The notes under the pieces: generated by a model
Databases searched by the model: none
Seen by the model: only the letters and a program-made list of their open reading frames with translations
Told to the model about the DNA's origin: nothing
Program-made: the position numbers and the translations under genes
Part shown: positions 8,607 through 17,522 of the stretch, in pieces
How positions within the stretch are numbered: position 1 is the stretch's first letter
How the letters are laid out: each line of letters starts with the position of its first letter
Assembly: GCF_034356035.1 (NCBI RefSeq)
Contig: NZ_CP136423.1
Location: 2,232,001-2,296,000 of the forward strand
Length of the DNA stretch: 64,000 nucleotides
DNA from: Blautia hydrogenotrophica DSM 10507
GTDB lineage: Bacteria > Bacillota > Clostridia > Lachnospirales > Lachnospiraceae
Direction: 5' to 3'

Positions 8607-8611
8607 AAGAC

Positions 8612-8650
8612 AGGACCTAAAAATCATGTATTCCTTGATTTTTAGGTCCT
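8612..8650. terminator. Bidirectional terminator between GGGtGRT gene and cinA
   Basis: Perfect 15-bp inverted repeat AGGACCTAAAAATCA / TGATTTTTAGGTCCT between two convergent genes, with short T-rich and A-rich flanks. Confidence 0.85.
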
Positions 8651-8654
8651 ATTT

Positions 8655-9920
8655 CTATGATTCTTCATCATTTCCCGTAATACAATCTCTCAAAAACGCC
8701 AGTGCATAGACCACCGATTGTTCTCTAATTTTTGCTCGGTTGCCACTAAAATGAAACTCCCGTACTCTGACTCTTCCCTGGTAACAACAGCCCATAAAAA
8801 CGGTTCCCACAGGTTTTTCTTTTGTCCCTCCGTCAGGGCCTGCAATTCCCGTGACAGACAGACAAACATCCGCTCCACTGGCCGCGCAGCCACCTTTTGC
8901 CATCTCCCTTGCACATTTTTCACTGACAGCACCAACAGTCTTCAAAGTCATTTTCTTTACCATGACTAATTTTCTCTTCGCTTTGTTGCTGTAGGTCACA
9001 AAACCTGTTCCAAACACCTCTGAGGCCCCGGGGACATTCACAATGCGCGCTGCTAAGGCACCGCCCGTACACGACTCTACCAAACTCAATTTCAATTTCT
9101 GGTCTTTCAGCAAGTCTACAACTGCTTCCTCTAAGGTCTTTCTCTCATCTGTGGCATAGATGTTTTTCCCAAAACGTATCTTCAGTTCTCTGACCAGGGG
9201 TTTTACGAGCTTCTTTCCCTCTTTTTCATCCTTCGCCCTAGCTGTAATCCTAAGATGTACTTCCCCTGTCTTCGCATATGGAGCAATGGTCGGATTGGTC
9301 TGATTCTCTATAAGATCTTGAATTTCTGCCGCAATCTGACTCTCTCCTATATTACAGATTTTCACCAGTTGAGAATAAAAAATATCTGGCTGTTTTTTTC
9401 TCAGATACGGATATACTTGTTCTTCAAACATCGGTTTTAATTCATTTGGTGGCCCCGGCAGCAAAATCGCTGTCTTTCCATTCTTTTCCAAAATCAAACC
9501 CGGGGCAGTTCCGTTGGCATTGTCCAAAACGATCGCTCCCTTCGGAACCATCGCCTGTTTCCAATTGTTATCTGTGATTTTTCTATTCGGATTGTTTTTT
9601 GCATAGTTTTCCATGTATTCTTCAATCCGCCTGTGCGTGTGGGCGTCTTCCACCAACTCCATTCCCAGCACTTGCGCAACCACTTCTTTTGTGAGATCAT
9701 CCTGTGTAGGTCCTAACCCTCCTGTGAGAATGATCGTGTCAGAACGTTCCAACGCCATCTTCACCGTGTGTTTCATCCGTTCCTCATTATCTCCTACCAC
9801 AGTCTGGTAATAAAGGTCCATTCCCAGCCTCGCACACATCTCAGACAGATATGCACTGTTGGTATTCACAATGTTTCCAAGCAAAATTTCGGTGCCTACA
9901 GATATCAGTTCAGTAATCAT
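8655..9920 (-). CDS. cinA: CinA family protein
   Basis: A 421-residue protein of normal length. The N-terminal MoCF/MogA-like domain has SVGTEILLGNIVNTNS and the TGGLGPTQDD loop (about residues 66-75). The C-terminal CinA/PncC-type amidase-like domain carries VESCTGGALAARI. Family members have been linked to NMN deamidation/pyridine-nucleotide salvage and to competence or DNA damage. It lies directly downstream of pgsA (36-nt gap) and is the last gene of the rimO-pgsA-cinA group, ending at the shared terminator. Confidence 0.93.
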   Translation of the reverse strand: MITELISVGTEILLGNIVNTNSAYLSEMCARLGMDLYYQTVVGDNEERMKHTVKMALERSDTIILTGGLGPTQDDLTKEVVAQVLGMELVEDAHTHRRIEEYMENYAKNNPNRKITDNNWKQAMVPKGAIVLDNANGTAPGLILEKNGKTAILLPGPPNELKPMFEEQVYPYLRKKQPDIFYSQLVKICNIGESQIAAEIQDLIENQTNPTIAPYAKTGEVHLRITARAKDEKEGKKLVKPLVRELKIRFGKNIYATDERKTLEEAVVDLLKDQKLKLSLVESCTGGALAARIVNVPGASEVFGTGFVTYSNKAKRKLVMVKKMTLKTVGAVSEKCAREMAKGGCAASGADVCLSVTGIAGPDGGTKEKPVGTVFMGCCYQGRVRVREFHFSGNRAKIREQSVVYALAFLRDCITGNDEES

Positions 9921-9956
9921 TGGTACTCCTTTCCTGGGCTTTGATGTGAAACCCCG

Positions 9957-10499
9957 TTAGCCTTGCATTGACAACACGTTTCGATTCTTATACAGATAAT
10001 CCACCAGTGAAATGACTGTCAAAGCCACCGCCAGCCACACAAATATCTGTTCTAAAACAGAGAAAAAACCTCCCAGATTCATAATCATTAAAATAATCAT
10101 AATCATTTGAGAGACCGTCTTAAATTTCCCCCAATAGCTGGCAGCAATCACGACTCCATTGTCAGCCGCCACCAGCCGAAAACCACTGATAATAAATTCA
10201 CGCCCGATAATTACAATCACAATCCAAGCTGCCAGTCGGTCCAATTCCACCAAACAGATCAGCGCAGAACACACCAATAACTTGTCTGCCAATGGGTCCA
10301 TGAACTTTCCAAAATCCGTGACAAGATTGTATTTTCTGGCCAAATGCCCATCCAAATAATCTGTCAGACTGGCAACCACGAAGATTGCCAGAGCAATCCA
10401 TTTTCCAGCAGTTCCCGCAAAGCCAGCCAGCATAAATAGAACAAAAAAAGGAACCATAATCATGCGTGCAACCGTCAACTTATTCGGCGTATTCATCAT
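9957..10499 (-). CDS. pgsA: CDP-diacylglycerol-glycerol-3-phosphate 3-phosphatidyltransferase
   Basis: A 180-residue membrane enzyme for the committed step of phosphatidylglycerol synthesis. It shows the CDP-alcohol phosphotransferase signature D-x2-DG-x2-AR-x8-G-x3-D-x3-D, with TDYLDGHLARK at about residues 45-55 and FGKFMDPLADK following. Four to five hydrophobic segments are visible. The start codon overlaps the end of rimO by 20 nt. A second ATG follows the first directly, so the start is uncertain by one codon. Confidence 0.93.
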   Translation of the reverse strand: MMNTPNKLTVARMIMVPFFVLFMLAGFAGTAGKWIALAIFVVASLTDYLDGHLARKYNLVTDFGKFMDPLADKLLVCSALICLVELDRLAAWIVIVIIGREFIISGFRLVAADNGVVIAASYWGKFKTVSQMIMIILMIMNLGGFFSVLEQIFVWLAVALTVISLVDYLYKNRNVLSMQG

Positions 10500-11817
10500 A
10501 TATCTCTCCTATCAAATCGTATTCTAGCGCTCCGGTGACTCGCACCTTTACAAAGTCACCGGACATCAACATTTCTGGGCTCTGTACAAAGATGTAGCCG
10601 TCCACATTTGGAGCATCCGCGTAAGTCCGTCCAACATACGCATTCTCATCTGCCACCTTTCCCTCGATCATTACCAGCAATACTTGCCCAATTCTACTAT
10701 TTCCCCGTTCCAGAGAGATCTCCTGCTGCAATTCCATCAACTCTGCTTTGCGGTCCTCCTTTATCTCTTCTGAAATCTGAGCTTTCATGACCGCAGCCGG
10801 GGTATTCTCTTCCGGTGAATAAGTAAAAACCCCCAGGCGGTCAAACTCCATCGTATCCACAAACTCCATCAATTCTTCATGATCTTCCTGAGTCTCCCCG
10901 GGAAAACCAGTAATCAAAGTGGTCCGCAACACAATATCCGGTATTTTCTCCCTAAGCGTCCTGACAATCTCCACCAACTGCTTTTTCGAAGTACGCCTTC
11001 CCATTCTCTTTAAAATTCTGTCGCTGGCGTGTTGAATCGGCAAGTCCAGATAGTGACAGACTTTCGGCTCTCTAGCTATCACTTCCACCAATTCAGGATA
11101 GATTTCCTCCGGATAACAGTATAAGACACGAATCCAGTAGATGCCAGTAATTTTGCATAGCTCCTCTAAAAGTCTATGGAGCGATTTTTTCCCATACAGA
11201 TCTGTCCCATAAAGAGTCGTCTCCTGGGCAACCAGAATCAACTCTCTCACTCCTTGCTGTGCCATCTTCTCTGCCTGTTTTAATAGTCTTTCCATGGGAT
11301 AGCTGCGGAATTTTCCTCTCAGGCTCGGGATAATACAGTAGGTACAGTGCTTGTCACACCCTTCCGCGATCTTTAGATACCCATAATAGCCCCCTGTGGT
11401 TAAAATTCTGTCCGCAGAAACCATCGGCAGATAGTCGATGCTTTCAAAATCCTCATAGGGAATTCCCCTAAAAGCGCTGTCCAGAGCATCCACAATTTTC
11501 TCAAAAGAAGTAGTTCCCAAAACCACATCCACCTCTGGAATCTCCTGGCGAATTTCTTTCTGGTATCTCTGCGCCATACACCCAGTCACTAACAAAACTT
11601 TACAGCGTCCCTGCTTCCGATACTCTGCCATCTCCAAAATAGACTGAATACTCTCTTCTTTTGCATCGTGTATAAAACAACAGGTATTGATTGCAATCAC
11701 ATCCGCTTCTGTCTCATCGTCAGTGATCTCATATCCCCTGTCACGCAGCAAACCCAGCATCTCCTCTGAATCCACCAGGTTTTTATCGCATCCAAGAGAA
11801 ATAAACAATACTTTCAT
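10480..11817 (-). CDS. rimO: Ribosomal protein uS12 methylthiotransferase RimO
   Basis: A 445-residue radical-SAM methylthiotransferase that modifies the conserved Asp of ribosomal protein S12. In order: the UPF0004 domain with cysteines in SLGCDKN and INTCC plus TGCMAQ; the radical SAM core with the cluster motif CDKHCTYC; and a C-terminal TRAM domain. SLGCDKNLVDSE distinguishes RimO from MiaB. The start at MKVLFISLGC follows AAGGAGAGCGGAG; a longer frame begins eight codons earlier but lacks a ribosome site. Confidence 0.95.
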   Translation of the reverse strand: MKVLFISLGCDKNLVDSEEMLGLLRDRGYEITDDETEADVIAINTCCFIHDAKEESIQSILEMAEYRKQGRCKVLLVTGCMAQRYQKEIRQEIPEVDVVLGTTSFEKIVDALDSAFRGIPYEDFESIDYLPMVSADRILTTGGYYGYLKIAEGCDKHCTYCIIPSLRGKFRSYPMERLLKQAEKMAQQGVRELILVAQETTLYGTDLYGKKSLHRLLEELCKITGIYWIRVLYCYPEEIYPELVEVIAREPKVCHYLDLPIQHASDRILKRMGRRTSKKQLVEIVRTLREKIPDIVLRTTLITGFPGETQEDHEELMEFVDTMEFDRLGVFTYSPEENTPAAVMKAQISEEIKEDRKAELMELQQEISLERGNSRIGQVLLVMIEGKVADENAYVGRTYADAPNVDGYIFVQSPEMLMSGDFVKVRVTGALEYDLIGEIYDEYAE

Positions 11818-11863
11818 TCTCCGCTCTCCTTTTTCCTGCAAAGCTTTCTATTAATATTACAAT

Positions 11864-11897
11864 GGGGGCTGTTGCGAATGTTGTTCCAACAGCCCCC
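11864..11897 (-). terminator. Hairpin downstream of rpoZ
   Basis: GGGGGCTGTTG / CAACAGCCCCC inverted repeat, a very stable stem between rpoZ and rimO, but without a U-tract. It could be a terminator or a processing/stability hairpin. Confidence 0.5.
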
Positions 11898-11910
11898 TCT
11901 TCCTCATTGT

Positions 11911-11959
11911 CATAGAAAAGACCTTGTCACGCTCATGCGCGAATGCTTTCTCTACGCTC
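11911..11959 (-). repeat. Fragment of structured repeat family S, inverted orientation (copy K)
   Basis: The minus strand reads TAGAGAAAG...CGCGCATGAGCGTGACAAGG...TCTTTTCTA, the terminal hairpin module of the C-subtype alone. It ends a few bases past the rpoZ stop codon. It is the only copy seen in this orientation. Confidence 0.65.
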
Positions 11960-11964
11960 AAAAC

Positions 11965-12219
11965 TTATTCTTCGCCGCCTTTTTCTTCTTCCTCCGGCAT
12001 AATTTTTACCTGTCCTTTATATAGCTCGTCAATAGCAATAGACAAAGGTTTCTTTCCATGCGTACCTCCCACTTTGGGTTCTGCTCCAGCGATCAATTGT
12101 CTGGCCCTCTTGCTGGTAGCCAGCACGATGGAGTACCGACTGCTGACTACTGGAGTCTCGTCGTCCTCTGCTCCTTGATTAACTACTTTGATAAGCTCTG
12201 AATATGATGGATGAATCAT
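11965..12219 (-). CDS. rpoZ: DNA-directed RNA polymerase subunit omega
   Basis: An 84-residue omega subunit. It has the RpoZ/Rpb6 core SRYSIVLATSKRARQLI followed by PLSIAIDELYKGQV. It assists folding and assembly of the beta-prime subunit. Its ATG overlaps the gmk stop codon by 4 nt, an arrangement usual in Clostridia. The acidic C-terminal tail EEEEKGGEE is also common in clostridial omega proteins. Confidence 0.95.
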   Translation of the reverse strand: MIHPSYSELIKVVNQGAEDDETPVVSSRYSIVLATSKRARQLIAGAEPKVGGTHGKKPLSIAIDELYKGQVKIMPEEEEKGGEE

Positions 12220-12851
12220 ACTTCTTCTCCTTTCAAAAATTCTTTCAACTCTTCTTTTATTTTTCTCTGAAATGTTTCATTTCTTCTCATCTTACAGCGC
12301 TCAGCCTGGATTATCCCGTGCATAGCTTCCACACACTGTTCCAGGTCGTCATTCACCAGAAGATAATCATAATCCGGCATCACTACAGCCTCCTCGTTGG
12401 CTCGGCTCAACCGGGATTCTATCACTTCCATAGACTCTGTTCCTCGGCCCACCAAACGCGCTCTCAACTCCTCTGCGCTAGGCGGTGTCACAAAGATCAA
12501 AACTGCCTCCGGAATCTTTTCTTTTACTTTCCTCGCCCCTTGAACCTCAATTTCCAAGATCACATCTTTTCCGTCATCCAAGCAGCGTTCCACATATTCC
12601 CTGGGTGTTCCGTAATAATTCTCCACATACTGTGCATACTCAATCAATTGGTCTTCTTCAATCAGACGCTGAAACTCCTCCTTCGTCTTAAAGAAGTACT
12701 CCCGCCCATTCCTCTCACCTTCTCTAGGAGAGCGCGTCGTCGCAGAGATAGACAGCGCATAATTGTCATACTTTTTTAACAAAGCTTTCATAATCGTTCC
12801 TTTTCCAGAACCTGAAAAACCAGAGACAACCGTCAAAACACCTTTATTCAT
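12216..12851 (-). CDS. gmk: Guanylate kinase
   Basis: A 211-residue enzyme that phosphorylates GMP to GDP. The P-loop [10 protein letters not shown] lies at the N-terminus and the guanylate-binding stretch [19 protein letters not shown] follows. I place the start at [11 protein letters not shown], which has GGAGAGAG upstream; the longer frame would overlap remA further. The Gmk and RemA frames overlap slightly at the start and the gene is in the yicC-remA-gmk-rpoZ operon. Confidence 0.95.
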   Translation of the reverse strand: MNKGVLTVVSGFSGSGKGTIMKALLKKYDNYALSISATTRSPREGERNGREYFFKTKEEFQRLIEEDQLIEYAQYVENYYGTPREYVERCLDDGKDVILEIEVQGARKVKEKIPEAVLIFVTPPSAEELRARLVGRGTESMEVIESRLSRANEEAVVMPDYDYLLVNDDLEQCVEAMHGIIQAERCKMRRNETFQRKIKEELKEFLKGEEV

Positions 12852-13116
12852 GACTCTCTCCTCTCTCCTCCAATTCTGACTTGCCACTAAAACGCCGCGA
12901 AATGGTATCCGGCTGCAAGGCCGACAAAATCACTTGATTTTGATCTGTAAGAATCACCCCTTTGGTCTTTCTCCCTTGGGTGGCATCAATGACTCGACCA
13001 TCGTTTTTCGCGCTCTGCACCAACCGTTTGATCGGCGCCGCATCCGGGCTGACAATCGCCACAATCTTCTGTGCGTTTACTAAATTTCCAAACCCTATGT
13101 TAATTAATTTTGTCAC
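12844..13116 (-). CDS. remA: RemA/DUF370 family regulator
   Basis: A 90-residue DNA-binding protein. The core [32 protein letters not shown] sequence (here [12 protein letters not shown]) and [12 protein letters not shown] are diagnostic. In Bacillus subtilis RemA activates matrix genes; in Clostridia its role next to gmk is less clear. I prefer a GTG start at 13116 because GGAG sits at the right distance; a GTG at 13128 has a worse context. It lies between yicC and gmk. Confidence 0.9.
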   Translation of the reverse strand: MTKLINIGFGNLVNAQKIVAIVSPDAAPIKRLVQSAKNDGRVIDATQGRKTKGVILTDQNQVILSALQPDTISRRFSGKSELEERGESHE

Positions 13117-13130
13117 AAAAATCTCCACTC

Positions 13131-14012
13131 TTATTCAATATTTTGAATCTGTTCACGAATCTTCTCGATCTCTGTCTTCAGATCAATTGCCAGATTTGAT
13201 ATCTCCAAATCGTTCGATTTCGAAAGTATCGTGTTCGCTTCCCGGTTCATTTCCTGGGCTAGAAAATCTAACTTACGCCCGACACTCTGGGAATTTCCCT
13301 CTACCAGTATCGTTCTCATATTCTTGATATGACTGCGCAGACGTACCGTCTCCTCATCGTTACAGATTTTGTCCGCAAAGAGCACGACCTCGGCAGCAAT
13401 CCGATTCTCCTCAATCTGCGTGTCTTCCAAGAGCTCTCTCATCTTATTTGTCAGTTTCTCCCGATAAGCCTGAATCACCTCTGGAGAACGCGCTTCCACC
13501 AGCCTTACTTTTTCCTCTAAGCCTTCCAGTTTACACAACAAATCTCTGGTCAGGTTCTTTCCCTCCGCGGTCCTCGACTCCACAAACCGCTCACATGCCT
13601 GGCAAAGCACCGGTTCCAGAGATGCCCAAAGCTCTGTCTCATCAATATCCTGTTCTTCCATCATCAACACTTCCGGGCATCGCATCAGCTGGGAGACGTT
13701 TACATCATTCTCCAGCCCAAAGTTTTCGCTCATCCGTTTAAAATACTGTATATATTCCGCCGCCAATTCCTGGTTGTATTTCAGGACTACTCTTTTCTGA
13801 GTATAATCCTCATAGGTGACAAAGACATCCACTTTTCCTCTCTGAATATAACTCTTCAGCAGATTTCGAATAGCTGCCTCAAAATAACTCAGTTTCTTCG
13901 GTATCTTGATATTCATATCCAGATACCTATGGTTCACGGATTTTAATTCCACTGTAATCTTTTGTTCTTGATCTGTGGCTTCTGCCCGACCGAAACCTGT
14001 CATACTTTTCAT
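13131..14012 (-). CDS. yicC: YicC family endoribonuclease
   Basis: A 293-residue protein of the YicC/YloC family, which has been shown to act as an endoribonuclease. The N-terminus [11 protein letters not shown] and the C-terminal block [22 protein letters not shown] are hallmarks. Two adjacent ATG codons (14015 and 14012) make the start uncertain by one residue; the longer frame to 14051 is not supported by a ribosome site. It is first in its operon, preceded by a consensus promoter at 14060-14088. Confidence 0.92.
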   Translation of the reverse strand: MKSMTGFGRAEATDQEQKITVELKSVNHRYLDMNIKIPKKLSYFEAAIRNLLKSYIQRGKVDVFVTYEDYTQKRVVLKYNQELAAEYIQYFKRMSENFGLENDVNVSQLMRCPEVLMMEEQDIDETELWASLEPVLCQACERFVESRTAEGKNLTRDLLCKLEGLEEKVRLVEARSPEVIQAYREKLTNKMRELLEDTQIEENRIAAEVVLFADKICNDEETVRLRSHIKNMRTILVEGNSQSVGRKLDFLAQEMNREANTILSKSNDLEISNLAIDLKTEIEKIREQIQNIE

Positions 14013-14059
14013 CATTGTTTTCACTCTTTTTCTGTGTCTAATTAATTGCATATAGATTT

Positions 14060-14088
14060 ATTATAGTTCATTCCAAAACCCTAGTCAA
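14060..14088 (-). promoter_or_regulatory. Sigma-A promoter of the yicC-remA-gmk-rpoZ operon
   Basis: Minus strand TTGACT, 17-nt spacer, TATAAT, about 45 nt upstream of the yicC start. Confidence 0.8.
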
Positions 14089-14118
14089 ATCCTTTTTTTC
14101 TGATATAATAGAAAATGT

Positions 14119-14315
14119 GTAACTATTCAGCCACGCAAGAATTACCAAAATGTAACCGTTCAACCATACAGTCTACGAGAAGCATAAAACATACTTATAT
14201 GTTTTTGCGAACGGATATCTAAATGAGCTGAGCACTATTCAATAAGCAAAACGATAGCGTTAGCCACGATAAGTACGCAATGCGGTTTTACGAATGGCGC
14301 TGGCTGAACAATTAC
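14119..14315. repeat. MITE-like repeat, family M (copy M1, apparently nested)
   Basis: Left end GTAACTATTCAGCCA (14119-14133), right end TGGCTGAACAATTAC (14301-14315), inverted repeats of each other. Inside lies a second element, about 14152-14237, which starts GTAACCGTTCAACCATAC and runs through AAGCATAAAACATACTTATATG much like copy M3. It fills most of the gap between yicC and rqcH, with no coding capacity. Confidence 0.7.
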
Positions 14316-14351
14316 AAAAAATATTTTTTTACATAGAACAAGGAGATATTT

Positions 14352-16097
14352 ATGGCTTTTGACGGAATCACCATCGCTGCGATGGTAAAAGAATTAAACG
14401 ATTACCTGGCAGGAGGAAGAATCAATAAAATTGCTCAGCCTGAGACTGACGAACTGCTCCTCACCTGCCGCGGCCCCAAGGGAAACTGCCGCCTGCTTTT
14501 ATCTGCCAGTGCATCTCTCCCCTTGATATATTTCACCCAAAAAAATAAACCCAGTCCTTTGACTGCACCTAACTTTTGTATGCTGCTGCGCAAACACCTG
14601 AGCAGTGCTCGCTTTCTCTCCATTACTCAACCAAGTCTTGAACGCGTCATTCGATTTGAGCTGGAACATCTCAATGAACTAGGAGATCTCTGCCGTAAAT
14701 ATTTAATCATAGAAATCATGGGAAAACACAGCAACATCATCTTCTGTGACGAGGACTATAAAATTTTAGACAGTATCAAACATGTCTCTTCCCATATGAG
14801 CTCTGTCCGTGAAGTTCTTCCTGGACGGCAGTACTTCATTCCCCAGACTCAGGAAAAGCTAAATCCCTGGAATCTGACGGAGGAGACTTTTCACACCCAG
14901 GTTCTTAGCAAGCCTACGCAGATTGCCCGCGCATTGTATACTTCTTTGACTGGAATCAGCCCTGTAATGGCCCATGAAATCTGTACCCGTGCCTCTCTAG
15001 ACGGGGATGAGCCTACGGAAACCCTGGATGAAAATTCAAAGCTCCATTTGTACGGAACTCTCAATAGAATCCTAGACCAAGTCAAAGAGGGCGACTTTCA
15101 TCCCAACATTATTTTCCGTGACCAGATACCCGTAGAGTACTCCGTACTCCCCATGTCTCAGTATCAGACCGGACACACAACAAAAGGGTATCCTTCTGTC
15201 TCCTCTATGTTGGAGCAATATTACGCCCAGAAAAATATTGTGACACGCATTCGGCAGAAATCTTCAGACCTGCGCCGAATCGTCCAAACTGCCTTGGAAC
15301 GAAACTCCAAAAAATACTCCCTCCAGCTGAAACAGCTAAAAGACACTGGCAAAAAAGAGAAATATAAAGTTTACGGTGAACTCATCAATACTTATGGCTA
15401 TGGCCTCGAAGACGGCTGCAAATCTTTTCAGGCACTGAACTACTACACCAACGAAGAAATCGCTGTCCCCCTGGACCCTAGTCTTTCCCCCCAGGCGAAC
15501 GCAAAAAAATACTTTGAAAAATATGCAAAGCTAAAAAGAACAGAAGACGCTTTAACTACACAGATCGCGGAGACAAAAGAAGAAATCCAGCACCTGGAAT
15601 CTATCAGTGCCTCCTTAGACATCGCCCTGAATGAATCCGATTTGGTTCAGATCAAAGAAGAGCTGACACAGTACGGATACATCAAAAAACACTCTATAGG
15701 AAAAAAGAAGACCTCCGTAAAATCCAAGCCTTTTCACTACTTATCCAGCGACGGTTATCATATTTACGTAGGAAAAAATAACTATCAAAACGATGAGCTC
15801 ACCTTCAAATTCGCCACTGGAAACGACTGGTGGTTCCACGCGAAAGGTACCGCCGGCTCCCATGTCATCGTAAAAAGCAGCGACGAAGAACTACCTGACC
15901 GCGTCTTTGAAGAGGCGGGGAGTCTGGCCGCCTATTACTCCAAAGGCCGCACCGCCCCTAAAGTGGAAATCGACTATATTCAGAAAAAACATGTCAAAAA
16001 ACCCAACGGCTCCAAACCTGGCTTTGTCGTTTACTATACAAACTATTCTCTGATGGCTGTACCGGATATCCAGACCTTGACACTTATCGACGACTAA
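14352..16097 (+). CDS. rqcH: Rqc2 homologue RqcH (NFACT / fibronectin-binding A family)
   Basis: A 581-residue protein of the NFACT family, which in bacteria binds stalled 50S subunits and adds C-terminal alanine tails to incomplete chains. N-terminal NFACT-N domain MAFDGITIAAMVKEL with NKIAQPETDELLL; a central helical, coiled-coil region (about residues 290-430); and the C-terminal NFACT-R domain with NDWWFHAKGTAGSHVIVK. Older annotations call it fibronectin-binding protein. The start has AAGGAG seven nucleotides upstream. It stands alone, divergent from yicC. Confidence 0.93.
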   Translation: MAFDGITIAAMVKELNDYLAGGRINKIAQPETDELLLTCRGPKGNCRLLLSASASLPLIYFTQKNKPSPLTAPNFCMLLRKHLSSARFLSITQPSLERVIRFELEHLNELGDLCRKYLIIEIMGKHSNIIFCDEDYKILDSIKHVSSHMSSVREVLPGRQYFIPQTQEKLNPWNLTEETFHTQVLSKPTQIARALYTSLTGISPVMAHEICTRASLDGDEPTETLDENSKLHLYGTLNRILDQVKEGDFHPNIIFRDQIPVEYSVLPMSQYQTGHTTKGYPSVSSMLEQYYAQKNIVTRIRQKSSDLRRIVQTALERNSKKYSLQLKQLKDTGKKEKYKVYGELINTYGYGLEDGCKSFQALNYYTNEEIAVPLDPSLSPQANAKKYFEKYAKLKRTEDALTTQIAETKEEIQHLESISASLDIALNESDLVQIKEELTQYGYIKKHSIGKKKTSVKSKPFHYLSSDGYHIYVGKNNYQNDELTFKFATGNDWWFHAKGTAGSHVIVKSSDEELPDRVFEEAGSLAAYYSKGRTAPKVEIDYIQKKHVKKPNGSKPGFVVYYTNYSLMAVPDIQTLTLIDD

Positions 16098-16102
16098 AGC
16101 AA

Positions 16103-16144
16103 AGACCGCCATATCTGACGAACAGCTCTCAGGTATGGCGGTCT
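16103..16144. terminator. Bidirectional terminator between rqcH and the HD gene
   Basis: AGACCGCCATA ... TATGGCGGTCT inverted repeat between two convergent genes. Confidence 0.85.
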
Positions 16145-16165
16145 CTATTCTCCATCAAAAATTCA

Positions 16166-16747
16166 TCAGGATAAATCTGTCTCATTGATCTGTTCCTCAC
16201 AGGAACGCATGGCCAAAATCGTCTTCTCAAATAATTCTGTGAGTTCCCAACCAAGCATCTCAGCTCCTTTGCGTATCACATCCCGTGAGCATCCTGCTGC
16301 AAAACGCTTATCTTTGAACTTCTTTTTCAGAGAGGACACTTCCATGTCCTGAACACTTTTCGACGGGCGCATCTTAGCAGCTGCACCCACCAGGCCAGTG
16401 AGCTCATCCACTGCATAGAGCACCTTCTCCATTTGATGTTCCGGTTCGATGTCTGTCACAAGCCCATATCCGTGGCTACAGATCGCCCGCACCATTTCAG
16501 GCTCCGCATGAATCTCCTCTAACAACTCCGGAGCCTTCTTGCAATGTTCTTCGGGATACTGTTCCCAATCCACATCGTGCAAAAGCCCCACCAGTCCCCA
16601 GAAATCCTCTTCCTGTCCATAGCCCAATTCCCTGGCAAACCAACGCATGGCTCCCTCCACAGTAAGCCCATGAATAAGATGAAACTCTTCTTGGTTGTAC
16701 TTTCTGAGCAAGCCCCATGCTTCCTCTCTCGTCACTTTTGTCTGCAT
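16166..16747 (-). CDS. HD-domain phosphohydrolase-like protein
   Basis: A 193-residue cytoplasmic protein. The HD signature is visible as H in FHLIHGLTVEG, HD in VGLLHDVDWEQ and a distal D in YAVDELTGL, consistent with a metal-dependent phosphohydrolase core. Members of this small HDIG-like group are often annotated as hydrolases of unknown substrate. The start is placed at MQTKVTREEA, with an AAAGGGG upstream; the preceding in-frame ATG gives an unlikely N-terminus. It lies 62 nt downstream of the ArsC/Spx-like gene and could share its transcript. Confidence 0.82.
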   Translation of the reverse strand: MQTKVTREEAWGLLRKYNQEEFHLIHGLTVEGAMRWFARELGYGQEEDFWGLVGLLHDVDWEQYPEEHCKKAPELLEEIHAEPEMVRAICSHGYGLVTDIEPEHQMEKVLYAVDELTGLVGAAAKMRPSKSVQDMEVSSLKKKFKDKRFAAGCSRDVIRKGAEMLGWELTELFEKTILAMRSCEEQINETDLS

Positions 16748-16809
16748 ATTCCCAAAACCCCTTTCCGTGAAAAACACTTTTCATGATTCTATTTTTCTTC
16801 GCGGTATCT

Positions 16810-17166
16810 CTACAGTCCAAGGCCCTCCAGCCATTCCTTCTCTTTAAATCCCGGTATCACCCGGTCTTCTAAAACCAGCAGCGGTCTTTTCACCAGCATT
16901 CCGTCTGTGGCCAACAGCTCCAACTGTTCTTCTTCACTCATTTTAGGAAGTCTGTCTTTAAGCTGAAGCTCCCGGTATTTCATTCCACTAGTATTAAAAA
17001 AACGTCTCAACGGCAGACCGCTACGACCAATCCAGTCTTTCAGCTCCTCTACTGTAGGATTGTCCTCCACAATATGGCGATCATCATAATTCACCTGATG
17101 CTCCTCAAGCCATTTCTTCGCCTTTTTGCAGGTACTGCATTTCGGATATTCCAAAAATAACACCAT
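16810..17166 (-). CDS. ArsC/Spx/MgsR family thioredoxin-fold protein
   Basis: A 118-residue protein of the arsenate reductase-like/Spx superfamily. It has the redox motif CSTC at residues 10-13 (YPKCSTCKKAKKWLEEH) and the family block KRPLLVLEDRVIPGF near the C-terminus. It could be a thiol reductase or a Spx-type regulator that binds RNA polymerase; the sequence alone does not decide, and no arsenic genes are nearby. The start has GGGAGG upstream, and a longer frame to 17310 is an artefact of a lysine-rich leader. Confidence 0.85.
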   Translation of the reverse strand: MVLFLEYPKCSTCKKAKKWLEEHQVNYDDRHIVEDNPTVEELKDWIGRSGLPLRRFFNTSGMKYRELQLKDRLPKMSEEEQLELLATDGMLVKRPLLVLEDRVIPGFKEKEWLEGLGL

Positions 17167-17317
17167 AAAAATTCCTCCCTTCTTTTTCCGTATATTCTCG
17201 GATCTTTTAAGTTCTTTTGATTCTATCACGTTTTCATTTCTTGTTCCATCTTTTCTTCTTTTTTCCTTTACAAGATGCTCTTCGTTGAATATGATGAATT
17301 CAGAAACCAAAAATATC

Positions 17318-17480
17318 GCGACTATTCAGCCATGCGACTGATAAGAGTAAAAATCTGGAACAAGCTTGCTTGCAGAAGAGTTTTTTCTTGTCAGGCATAT
17401 GGTGCTTAGGATTTAACCACATATGCGACAGTATAAGCTGCGTAGCAGCTAATCCGAGCTATTATTGGCTGAATAGTTAC
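17318..17480. repeat. MITE-like repeat, family M (copy M2)
   Basis: Ends GCGACTATTCAGCCA and TGGCTGAATAGTTAC, inverted repeats matching over 12 bp. The 163-bp interior carries further hairpins (GCATATG/CATATGC and AGCTGCGTAGCAGCT). It lies between the divergent ArsC-like and FMN-binding genes. Confidence 0.75.
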
Positions 17481-17522
17481 AAAATATCTTATCTGACATT
17501 ATCCGCAAAAGGAGGTTCTACC

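Noticed and set aside
14352-16097. Fibronectin-binding adhesin
   Set aside because: The old name rests on a homologue's in vitro binding; domain layout is that of the ribosome-quality-control factor RqcH and there is no export signal.
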